A stretch of DNA of 50,313 nucleotides from Paenibacillus roseus. Its GTDB lineage: Bacteria; Bacillota; Bacilli; Paenibacillales; Paenibacillaceae. The notes beneath the pieces are model-generated. The model saw only the letters and a list, made by a program, of their open reading frames with translations. It was not told the origin of the DNA and did not search any database. Position numbers and translations under genes: made by a program. The stretch lies in assembly GCF_016424485.1 (NCBI RefSeq), contig NZ_JAELUP010000031.1, positions 1 to 50,313 of the forward strand, read 5' to 3'. Below are positions 7,894 to 15,860 of the stretch, piece after piece. Position 1 is the stretch's first letter; every line of letters starts with the position of its first letter.

Positions 7894-8747
7894 TTATTGA
7901 ATCGGTCTTAGCGATTCGATTTCTGCTTTAGAGAGTCCGCTGGCTTTTGCGACAATTCCAACATCCAACCCTAGGGAAAGCATGTTCTTGGCAATCTCGA
8001 TAGCCTTCTTGCGTTCTCCATTTTCCGTAGCCCATTCGATCATGGAAGCTTCATCATGCAAATACTTTTGCCTCTCCTCATATAAGCGGCGAGCCTCCCG
8101 ATCCTGGCTTAAAAACTCTAGAGTATCCATTGCCTTCTTCAATGTAGGTTCGTTCATCTTCAGCACCTCCCAACTCGATTTGTCGGCTCCTTTAAGGAAC
8201 AGCAGCCAATTAATCAATCCACCTTCCAGCGGAATGGCTTGATCGTCCAACTTAGTCAGTTCCATGAAATGTACTTCGATATCATCAGACAATTCAAGGC
8301 CCGTATGATCTTCTCTCAAATGGAACACATTATGATAACGTTCATTCGGAATAAATGAGTAGTTCAAAATGTTGATGGTAACACATTTCTTCAGTTCCTT
8401 GTAGGTCTGCCCTTCCTGCAACTGGCTGGAGTAGCGTTTGCTCCAGTAAAAAAGCGTCCGTTTTTCGATATCGTATTTATTGAAAAGCTGCATCTCGATA
8501 TTAATCAGTTTTCCTTCAATCGTCTTCGCCCAAATATCGAAGATGGACTGTTTATCGAGCGGAGCATCTTTATCAGTATATGGATTGAGCAGAACGATTT
8601 CCGTCAAAGGAGCTTCGCCGGATTCCGCAAATGTACGATTCAGGAAAGCGAGAAGTACATCCTTGTTTTCTTCACTGCCCAAAATACGTTTGAAGACGAA
8701 ATCATTCCGGGGATCAAGCAGTTCCGGTATTTGACAATCAACTCCAT
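7894..8747 (-). pseudogene. Rpn-family recombination-promoting nuclease (PD-(D/E)XK), frameshifted near its start
   Basis: The product of 7894-8682 (262 residues, GSEENKDVLLAFLNRTF to the C-terminal SGLSKAEIESL) is a typical Rpn/PDDEXK_2 protein: KLINIEMQLFNKYD holds the catalytic ExQ-type motif, followed by RTLFYWSKRYSSQLQEGQTY. In family members the N-terminus reads like MELIVK-PELLDPRNDFVFKRIL. Here the codons for ELLDPRNDFVFKRIL are present and in frame up to about 8727, but the ATG for MELIVK at 8747 is in another frame; one A missing from the AAA at 8732-8734 would explain it. Translation could only begin at an internal start. Rpn proteins are DNA endonucleases linked to mobile DNA. Recent loss of function is likely, unless the shift is a sequencing error. 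Confidence 0.75.
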
Positions 8748-8799
8748 TTCTTCTTATTATACCATGCTTTCAGACTGATTTTGAAGGTGGTGTCGAGGG

Positions 8800-9094
8800 T
8801 CAACCAAAAAGCATACTGCCGAATTTTTTTGCGGTTTCTTTGTGAACGGAAGGCAGGACATGGCTGTATGTGTCCAGAGTTACAAGAATGTCAGAATGTC
8901 CTAATATTTCCTTGACTACCTTAGGATTGATATTGCGACTTAACATTAACGTGGCAACGGTATGCCGTAAATCATGAAAGCGAATTTTTGGAACTTCAGC
9001 CTTCTTCATAAGTGAGTAGAAGGAGCGGAGTAAATTTCGTGGATTGATAGGGGGGCCTCGTTTGGTGCAAATGACAAAATCATGATGGCGATCT
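8800..9094 (-). pseudogene. tyrosine recombinase (phage-type integrase), C-terminal fragment
   Basis: Reading leftwards from about 9094, HHDFVICTKRGPPINPRNL leads into LMKKAEVPKIRFHDLRHTVAT (box II, Arg and His), then MLSRNINPKVVKEILGHSDI and the terminal LDTYSHVLP with the catalytic Tyr. About 95 residues remain of a normal ~380; a stop lies in frame just upstream of HHDF. The DNA-binding arm, the core-binding domain and the first catalytic Arg are gone, so it is inactive. Its position between tRNA fragments B and C fits the integrase of an element that once used this tRNA as attachment site. Confidence 0.85.
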
Positions 9095-9232
9095 TAAGCG
9101 GAAGAACGAATAAGCGCCAGAACCCTTGATATGACTAGCATTGCGCCAATCCCACCTTAGCATACCGAACCCCACTTCACATCTTGACAGGGTAGGAGTC
9201 AGCGAGGTACCTTATATTTCAGTTTAACTACA

Positions 9233-9255
9233 TTGGTCACATTTTTGGTCACAAG
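9233..9255. repeat. tandem GGTCACA motif, copy 3
   Basis: TTGGTCACA followed five bases later by TTGGTCACAAG, 109 bp before tRNA fragment C, in the same order and distance as copy 1 and fragment A. The bases between the integrase scrap and this repeat show no gene. Confidence 0.5.
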
Positions 9256-9363
9256 TTTTTTGTTTCTGGAACGCCCGCGTAGGTATCGACGAGAGCTCAA
9301 TCAGGAAAAATCTTATAAATTTAGTGGATTTTCGTTCGAGCCACAGACGTTCCAGAATCCCAT

Positions 9364-9439
9364 CTCTTCACTGGCAGCGAAGAGGCCAAGGGTCCAGTCC
9401 GCGCGTAGCAAGTGGCTGGGATGCATCCCCTGGACTCCA
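9364..9439 (+). other. tRNA-Ala(GGC) 3'-part fragment C, degenerate
   Basis: TCTTCACTGGCAGCGAAGAGG keeps the anticodon arm of fragment A exactly apart from one base, but the T-arm region is rearranged before a final TGGACTCCAT. Together with the terminator behind it, it is the third copy of the same tRNA tail. Confidence 0.6.
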
Positions 9440-9445
9440 TAACAA

Positions 9446-9490
9446 AACAGCCGCTAGACACAAGGGATTCTGAGTGTTTAGCGGCTGTTT
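9446..9490 (+). terminator. terminator after tRNA fragment C
   Basis: AACAGCCGCTAGACAC pairs with GTGTTTAGCGGCTGTT around a loop with AAGGGATTC, followed by TTTCTTTTT. It closely matches the terminator after fragment B. Confidence 0.88.
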
Positions 9491-9651
9491 CTTTTTGGTG
9501 ATTTTGCGGCTTGTTCGCAACGATTCAGAACCGTCGGTATGTCCTGCTTCCACTAATATGGTATACTAGCAAAAATCGCTAGAAAAATTGCCGTCGCTTT
9601 TTATTGCGAAGAAGCGAGCAATTATGACGATATGAAGTGAGGTGGATTTGG

Positions 9652-12600
9652 TTGAAAATCGGCTATAAAAAAAGGATCATGGCTGCACTATTAGTGATCT
9701 TTTTGGCTTGTGGGTCTTTTCCCGTTTACACGTTCGGTAATGGGTTCGGCCCAGGTCCGGATATTGAGTTCACAAGCTATAATGACTGGCCCGAAGGGTT
9801 TAAGATGAGTTTTTCCCTCTTTTCGGAAGTGTTTTATGCAGATGGGTTTGTCTGGATGATCCCCCAAGAAACTAACCAAGTGGTCAGAATGAACCCGGAG
9901 ACAGGAGAGATGAGAGGGTACGATATTTGGGCTGATGGATATTCACCCTCCGTTAGATATGGTCAATTTTCGGGAGGCGTCTATGATGGTGAGAATCTGT
10001 GGTTAATTCCAGCCATTGCAGATAACGTCCTTAAGATTAATACCCGTACAGGCAGTTTGACACGGTTTCGTAATTGGCCAGATGATTTTAACAGAGGCAA
10101 TGCTCCCTTTTTTAAAGGTGGTGTATACGATGGCAGGTATATATGGATGGTCCCTTCGAGTGCGAATCAAATCGTAAGGCTTGATCCGCTAGATGGTTCT
10201 ATGCAAGGATATTCAGATTGGCCTGAAGGGTTTCAATTGGAGCCCTATGCTTTTTCGGGAGCCGTGTATCATGAAGGTTCAATATGGTTCATTCCTTCTC
10301 GAGCAAATCAAGTAATTAAAATGGATACCGAAACAGAGGAATTAACGGGATATCACGATTGGCCAAGCGGCTATGTCAACCGATCTTATGCCTTCAATGG
10401 AGGAGTTTTTGATGGCGAAAATATTTGGATGATTCCTTATGGTGCAAATCAAGTCGTTAAAATGAATGCGGAAACCGGAATCATGACAGGCTATGACTGG
10501 TCATTGTCACACATGAATCAAGCTGCATTTGACGGTCAGAACATTTGGAGCAGACTTGCAGGCAGCAATGAAATGATTAAAATAGATACAGCTACTAGTG
10601 AAATAGAAGTCTTTCAAGTGTCAAATGAGTATAGCGGGAGTTACCTGTCTACATTTGATGGCTTGAATGTCTGGATGATCGCTACATACAAACCAAGCTC
10701 GCAACCCCCAGATGCTGTACGTATATCAAGTGTTCCAATAATGAATCCGGCAATAGTAGAGGAGGGGCAAGTAAAATTATCTTGGCAACCTGTAAATGGA
10801 GCGGTCGAATATACGATTTCCCAATCTCTGACTCCCTCATCCAGTGGTACGGCGATTGCAACAGTTACTGGGGCTGAACATGTGTATACGGTAACAAACC
10901 AACCGGAAGAAGTTCCCTACTATTACACGGTCAGAGCTATATTTGCCGGAAGAGAAAGTCGGCCTTCTAATGAAGTCGAAGCGATCGTGCTCTCAGATAA
11001 TGTGAATTTAAGTGGTTTAACACTATCTGCTGGAGAACTGAGTCCAACGTTTTCAGAAGACACTACGAGTTACACTGTAAATGTTAGCAATGAAACGAGC
11101 AGTATCGTCCTGACACCGACTGTGATGGATGCGCGCTCCGAGATAACAATTAATGGTGAACCAGCAACCAGTGGATCTCCATTTGGACCTGTAGCATTAG
11201 AACTGGGGAGCAATTCGATTGAAGTTGAAGTTATCGCGCAAAGCGGTGCTGCGAAAAAATATATGGTGGATGTCATTAGACAGTTTCCGGATCAAAGAGT
11301 CGAGTTTCATTTAAACGGAGGAACGATGGAACAGGCATCCGTAATCGATGTCCCATACGGAAGCCGTATTTCTGAGCCGGCTCCACTGCCCCAACTGGCG
11401 GGATATGTATTTGCCGGTTGGTATACGGACGAGTCGTGGCTGCAGCAAGCTGAATTCCCTTTAACGGTGGAACAGGACATTGCGTTGTATGCCAAGTGGG
11501 ATCCCCTGCCGACGGTGCTGCTGAACAGTACGGCGGGCGATCCGTTGAACGGGCCGTTTACGGTAACGGCGTCGTTCAGCAAGGCGGTAACGGGATTCAC
11601 ACTCGACGATGTGCTGGTAAGCAATGGAACGGGAAGCAACTTCAATGTTGTGAGTGAAATGACGTATACATTTGTAGTGACGCCATCGACCGATGGTCAA
11701 GTGACGGTAGAGATCCCGGCGGGTGTTGCACAGGACGCGGCAGGAAACGAAAATGTGGCCTCGGAGCCGCTTGTCCGAACCTATGATGGGACCGCGCCTG
11801 TCATTGCCTTGAACGGCGCTGACCCGCTGGTGATCGCCGTGAACGCCGATTATGAGGAGCCAGGAGCCACTGCGCAGGATGCCCTGGACGGTGATGTCAC
11901 AGCAGCAATTTCAATTACAGGAAATATAGATACAGCTACAGTAGGCTCATATGAGCGGCATTACGTGGTCACCGACCGCGCTGGTAACCAAGCGGAGACC
12001 AGGCGAACGGTGCATGTGATTGACCCGCCGCTCTTGAATTTGGAAGGCCCGGCCGAGATCTCGATTAAGCAAGGCAGCACGTTTCGCGATCCGGGCGCTG
12101 CGGCGACGGATGCTTATTATGGAGATCTGAGCGACCAGATCATGGTGAGCGGCACGGTCGATACCGGAAGGGCTGGCGTGTACACACTGCGGTATACGGT
12201 GGCGAACCCGATCGGCCAAACAGCCGAGGCGATTCGAAAAGTGACCGTTACACGAGCGGTTTTCTATCCTTCGAACTTTTTGTCAGACAATACACGTTTG
12301 AAAACGTTGGAAGTACATGCGGGTGGTCAACGGGTATCCTTAACGCCGTCCTTTACACCAGATCAGTTCACGTATATGGCTGAGACGGAAGCAAAGCAGG
12401 TCGAGGTGCAAGCGTCTGCTGAACACGCAGCAGCCCAAGTGACTTGGCAGGATCAGCCGCTGAACGATGGCATCCGGGTTGAGTTGAGAGAAGGGGAGAA
12501 CATCTTGGACCTGATCGTGCAGGCGCAAGACGGCACCCGTAAAACCTACACGCTCAAGATAAATCGGACCATACCGGCGAAGCCGATTGATCCGGAAGCT

Positions 12601-13158
12601 CCTGTAGAGCCGAAGACGCCGATAGTTGAATTCACCGACATCGCCGGACACTGGGCGGAAAAGGACATCCGGCTGGCGGCGGGGAAAGGGATCGTGAGCG
12701 GTTATCCGGCGGGAGCGTTCAAGCCGAACAACGCAGTAACACGCGCTGAGTTTACAGTGATGCTGGCAGGGGTATTGAACTTAGGCGATAAAATTTTAAC
12801 CCTAACCTTTACAGATGAAGATCAGATCGCCGAATGGTCAAGGGCGGCCGTGGCCCAGACGGTACAGGCGGGAATCATCATTGGATACGAGGACGGCAGT
12901 TTCCGGCCAAGCAGCAAGATTACGCGTGCCGAGATGGCTGTGATGATCGCTCGGGCGCTCAAGCTGCAGTTTGATCCCGGGGTCTCAACGCCATTCATTG
13001 ATGACGAAGCGATTCCGGGATGGTCTGTCGGAGCTGTCGAAGCCATTCGCCAACTGGGCATTGTGGGTGGCCGCGGCGGAAACCGATTTGAACCCGGTGA
13101 AACAGCCACTCGTGCGGAAGCCACGGTGATGCTGCTTCGGATGCTGGAGCATAATTAA
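9652..13158 (+). CDS. large S-layer-anchored protein: beta-propeller, FN3, cadherin-like, Ig-like and three SLH domains
   Basis: A 1168-residue exported protein. Start TTG at 9652 is chosen because GTGAGGTGG lies eight bases upstream; it gives a clean signal peptide (KKRIMAALLVIFLACGSFPVY). Domains: about 40-360, seven repeats of 42-52 residues with the pattern GGVYDGENxWxIP...ANQVVKMNxETG, a probable seven-bladed propeller; 361-446, FN3-like; 450-544, cadherin-like sandwich (LSGLTLSAGELSPTF); 545-618, InlB B/Listeria-Bacteroides repeat ending LYAKW; 619-713, Ig-like; 716-868, two DUF5011/HYR-like modules; 879-973, second cadherin-like sandwich; 992-1168, three SLH motifs that bind pyruvylated secondary wall polymer. 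It stands alone between terminators. The first half is clearly more AT-rich than the second, suggesting a chimeric gene. Ligand of the propeller is unknown. Confidence 0.9.
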   Translation: MKIGYKKRIMAALLVIFLACGSFPVYTFGNGFGPGPDIEFTSYNDWPEGFKMSFSLFSEVFYADGFVWMIPQETNQVVRMNPETGEMRGYDIWADGYSPSVRYGQFSGGVYDGENLWLIPAIADNVLKINTRTGSLTRFRNWPDDFNRGNAPFFKGGVYDGRYIWMVPSSANQIVRLDPLDGSMQGYSDWPEGFQLEPYAFSGAVYHEGSIWFIPSRANQVIKMDTETEELTGYHDWPSGYVNRSYAFNGGVFDGENIWMIPYGANQVVKMNAETGIMTGYDWSLSHMNQAAFDGQNIWSRLAGSNEMIKIDTATSEIEVFQVSNEYSGSYLSTFDGLNVWMIATYKPSSQPPDAVRISSVPIMNPAIVEEGQVKLSWQPVNGAVEYTISQSLTPSSSGTAIATVTGAEHVYTVTNQPEEVPYYYTVRAIFAGRESRPSNEVEAIVLSDNVNLSGLTLSAGELSPTFSEDTTSYTVNVSNETSSIVLTPTVMDARSEITINGEPATSGSPFGPVALELGSNSIEVEVIAQSGAAKKYMVDVIRQFPDQRVEFHLNGGTMEQASVIDVPYGSRISEPAPLPQLAGYVFAGWYTDESWLQQAEFPLTVEQDIALYAKWDPLPTVLLNSTAGDPLNGPFTVTASFSKAVTGFTLDDVLVSNGTGSNFNVVSEMTYTFVVTPSTDGQVTVEIPAGVAQDAAGNENVASEPLVRTYDGTAPVIALNGADPLVIAVNADYEEPGATAQDALDGDVTAAISITGNIDTATVGSYERHYVVTDRAGNQAETRRTVHVIDPPLLNLEGPAEISIKQGSTFRDPGAAATDAYYGDLSDQIMVSGTVDTGRAGVYTLRYTVANPIGQTAEAIRKVTVTRAVFYPSNFLSDNTRLKTLEVHAGGQRVSLTPSFTPDQFTYMAETEAKQVEVQASAEHAAAQVTWQDQPLNDGIRVELREGENILDLIVQAQDGTRKTYTLKINRTIPAKPIDPEAPVEPKTPIVEFTDIAGHWAEKDIRLAAGKGIVSGYPAGAFKPNNAVTRAEFTVMLAGVLNLGDKILTLTFTDEDQIAEWSRAAVAQTVQAGIIIGYEDGSFRPSSKITRAEMAVMIARALKLQFDPGVSTPFIDDEAIPGWSVGAVEAIRQLGIVGGRGGNRFEPGETATRAEATVMLLRMLEHN

Positions 13159-13212
13159 CAGGGATTAGCTTCTGTGAATTAGTTTGCTTGATTCCAGCCG
13201 AATATTTAAGCC

Positions 13213-13256
13213 AAGGAGTTGTCCGCCTCACTGCCACAATGGGGGGACAACTTCTT
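13213..13256 (+). terminator. terminator of the S-layer protein gene
   Basis: AAGGAGTTGTCC pairs with GGACAACTTCTT across a loop of about 20 bases, 55 bp after the stop codon. Confidence 0.7.
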
Positions 13257-13526
13257 TGTCATGTTTTTGCCGCTGCTTGCTTGTGTTAGACTCTCCAATC
13301 TGACGGAACTCGCCAGCATATTGAATTCTTGAACTTTATCAAGCGTCATACCGAAGAATCAAGCCAATTTCTTGAGGAATGATATTCCCGCATACAGGCT
13401 TATGATGAGTTTCGGTGGCAAGATCAGAATTTCAAGCGGACAGAAGATTAGGCTGAAAAAAAGATGGCTTCGGTATTCACCCGGAGTCATCTTTTTAGTT
13501 GCTTATGGGTTAAATTTCTGTATAAT

Positions 13527-13613
13527 CTTCTCCCAGATGGAACATATTATAATCACGGTTACTGGCGATAAACGAATAGTTCAAAATATTAATCGTAATA
13601 CATTTTACAGCAT
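13527..13613 (-). pseudogene. remnant of a second Rpn-family nuclease gene
   Basis: Read on the minus strand this segment gives KCITINILNYSFIASNRDYN followed by MFHLGE, matching KCVTINILNYSFIPNERYHN and VFHLRE of the Rpn gene at 7894. The rest of the gene is gone; the flanking 13257-13526 and 13614-13672 hold no recognisable gene. Confidence 0.7.
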
Positions 13614-13672
13614 TACTGCCATATTGCCGGGCGGTTTCTTTATGTCTTGGATGAGACAATCAGCAGACTGCG

Positions 13673-14434
13673 TCAGTCGTTTTTCCAGGCTTTGGACAGC
13701 CGGTATTGCTTGGGAGAGATGCCGTTTTCACGCTTGAACATACTGCAGAATTGCGCATCGTTGACAAATCCGGCATCAAGCGCGACTTCCGAGATAAGCT
13801 TCTTCGGATGCAAAATAAGAGATGACCTTGCGTAGTTAAGCCGCTTCACGTATAAATATTGAAGCGGAGCAACGCCGTACTTCTCTTTGAACAGGTGACG
13901 AAACCGCCCGTAGCTATACCCCGCCAGGTCAGCGAGGGTTTGAATGGATATTTTTTGGCAAAAATGCTCATCCATAAAGTTAAGCACATAATGCATCCGA
14001 TCCGATTGCTGCTTAGATGCCCTGCGGATTCCGATCACGCGCAGCAAATGGATAGATAACTCGCCAACAAGCAGATTAAGCATGTCCGAGAAATCATTCT
14101 GCTGCTGTACGAATTCCGTTTTCATGCGAAGCAATATATTTTCTATCGTGCCATCCTTGTCGTCCTCAAACACGCCGTTCAAGTGGGAAAGTCCTTCCCG
14201 ATCGCTATTGAAGCCGACAAACAACACATCCGCTTCATTGAGATGCAGTTCGTGATGCTCGGTGTAGGGAGAGATGAGGGCAAAGGTGTTTTTGCGGAAG
14301 GTATAGGCGGTAGATCCGATCTTCGTATGGCCGTTGCCGTAATAATAAACGAGTTCGAAGCACTTGTGAAAATGAGTAGGGATATACTCCTGGTTCTCGC
14401 GTTTGGAGAAGAACAGAAAATCCATATTATTCAT
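13673..14434 (-). CDS. AraC-family transcriptional regulator
   Basis: A 253-residue protein: an N-terminal cupin-like sensor (about 1-110, with THFHKCFELVYYYGNGHTKIG and TFALISPYTEHHELHL) and a C-terminal double helix-turn-helix (about 150-250) with IQTLADLAGYSYGRFRHLFKEKYG and ISEVALDAGFVNDAQFCSMFKRENGISPKQYR. The start at 14434 is preferred over 14449 because GGGAG lies eight bases before it. It is divergent from the nucleoside uptake operon across a 180-bp gap, so it is a likely regulator of that operon, with a sugar or nucleoside as possible signal. That link is positional only. Confidence 0.9.
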   Translation of the reverse strand: MNNMDFLFFSKRENQEYIPTHFHKCFELVYYYGNGHTKIGSTAYTFRKNTFALISPYTEHHELHLNEADVLFVGFNSDREGLSHLNGVFEDDKDGTIENILLRMKTEFVQQQNDFSDMLNLLVGELSIHLLRVIGIRRASKQQSDRMHYVLNFMDEHFCQKISIQTLADLAGYSYGRFRHLFKEKYGVAPLQYLYVKRLNYARSSLILHPKKLISEVALDAGFVNDAQFCSMFKRENGISPKQYRLSKAWKND

Positions 14435-14517
14435 ATCCGTAGCTCCCATCGTTTGATTTAGCCAAATCCTATAAAAAATATGAACGAATCAAGATAAAAC
14501 ATTAGGGCATCCTTTGA

Positions 14518-14523
14518 TATAAT
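14518..14523 (+). promoter_or_regulatory. probable -10 element of the nucleoside uptake operon
   Basis: TATAAT with no good -35 at 16-18 bp (TAAAAC at 14495). A promoter with a weak -35 next to a divergent AraC gene fits activator-dependent transcription. Confidence 0.5.
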
Positions 14524-14617
14524 CATAACACTGAAAGAAGCATATCGTAAACTCTATAGCGGATAAAGAAGATGAGCTGTGGAGTGATGACCAAACCAAC
14601 TTCTAGGGGGCTTAACG

Positions 14618-15739
14618 ATGAAAAGAAGTGTATTGGCTTTTGTGCTGGTTGCTGTTATGTTGATTTCGGCCTGTTCGGGCGGGGGCAAAAATACCGGTCC
14701 GGTGAATGAAACACCAGGCAATTCCGGTTCCAAATCAGAGAAATTGAAAGTTGTTTTGCTTATCCAGGGTACGCTTGGCGACAAATCGTTTTTCGATGCG
14801 GCGAACAGCGGACTTGAGCAAGTAGCGAGCAGCCTGCAAGCAGAGACTAAAGTTATCGAGATGGGTCTGGATTCTACGAAGTGGGAACCGACATTCAATA
14901 CCGTAGCTGGACAAGACTGGGATGTAATCATTGCCGGAGGCTCGCAAATCACGGAATTGCTGAACGCTACGGCTGAGAAGCACCCTGACAAAAAATTCAT
15001 CAACTATGACACAGACATCCCGGAAGTGGCGCCAAATGTATACGCAATCTCTTACGCGGTCAATGAAGTATCCTTCCTCGCAGGCGCGACGGCAGCTCTG
15101 ACTAGTGTGTCCGATTTGCCAAATGCGAACCCGGATAAAAAGATTGGATTCTTGGGCGGCATGGACATTCCTGCTATCAACGCTTTCTTGATTGGATACA
15201 TTGAAGGCGCTCAGTATGCTGTGCCGGACATTAAAGTAGCCGTATCTTATGCAGGCAACTTCAACGATCCGGGTAAGGGCAAGGAATTGTCACTGTTGCA
15301 ATACAACTCGGGCGTTGATGTGATCTTCAACGTTGCAGGCGGAACAGGCCTGGGCGTGTTCGATGCAGCGAAGGAGAAGAAACGCTACGCAATCGGCGTG
15401 GACTCCGACCAAGGAACGATGATCGAGGGTACCGATAAAGACAAAGCGAACCTGATTATTACTTCTGCTGTGAAAAAAATCGACCAAGCGATCGTTCATT
15501 CTGTACGAGGCATTAAAGAGGGAACGCTTGAGCTTGGCAAGCTGGATGTTGTAGGTCTTAAGCAGGATGGCGTAGGCATCGCACGCAACGACATTTTCAA
15601 TTCGGTTGTGTCTGAGAACATCAAGGCTCGACTGGTTGAAATCGAGAAGAAACTGATTGACGGCGAAATTAAAGTCAGCAACGCGATGGGCATGCAAACA
15701 TCTGAAGTTGATAAAATCCGCAATTCCGTTAAGCCATAA
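14618..15739 (+). CDS. BMP/PnrA-family nucleoside-binding lipoprotein
   Basis: A 373-residue periplasmic-type binding protein with a lipoprotein signal peptide ending LISAC (lipidated Cys19) and a Gly/Asn/Ser linker. The body follows the Bmp (PF02608) fold: GTLGDKSFFDAANSGLEQ, DWDVIIAGGSQITELL, KKIGFLGGMDIPAINAFLIGY and the hinge-side IGVDSDQG. Family members bind purine or other ribonucleosides at the outer membrane face and hand them to a sugar-type ABC transporter. The ATPase and two permeases follow directly. Ribosome site CTAGGGGG lies eight bases before the ATG. Confidence 0.9.
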   Translation: MKRSVLAFVLVAVMLISACSGGGKNTGPVNETPGNSGSKSEKLKVVLLIQGTLGDKSFFDAANSGLEQVASSLQAETKVIEMGLDSTKWEPTFNTVAGQDWDVIIAGGSQITELLNATAEKHPDKKFINYDTDIPEVAPNVYAISYAVNEVSFLAGATAALTSVSDLPNANPDKKIGFLGGMDIPAINAFLIGYIEGAQYAVPDIKVAVSYAGNFNDPGKGKELSLLQYNSGVDVIFNVAGGTGLGVFDAAKEKKRYAIGVDSDQGTMIEGTDKDKANLIITSAVKKIDQAIVHSVRGIKEGTLELGKLDVVGLKQDGVGIARNDIFNSVVSENIKARLVEIEKKLIDGEIKVSNAMGMQTSEVDKIRNSVKP

Positions 15740-15860
15740 CATACGGAATCATAGGGGCTTTAGGCTAAAATAATCAACAGAGTTTTTGCTACGAAGAATT
15801 TCCATCAATTCTATCAGGCTGCCATCGCTGGGCTGGCGAAAGTCTAAGGGGAGAACATTG

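Noticed and set aside
3274..9439. functional tRNA-Ala genes at fragments A, B and C
   Set aside because: All lack the acceptor 5' strand and a complete D arm.
14524..14617. possible purine riboswitch before the nucleoside operon
   Set aside because: The conserved loop and junction words of purine riboswitches are not present and no anti-terminator/terminator pair is seen.
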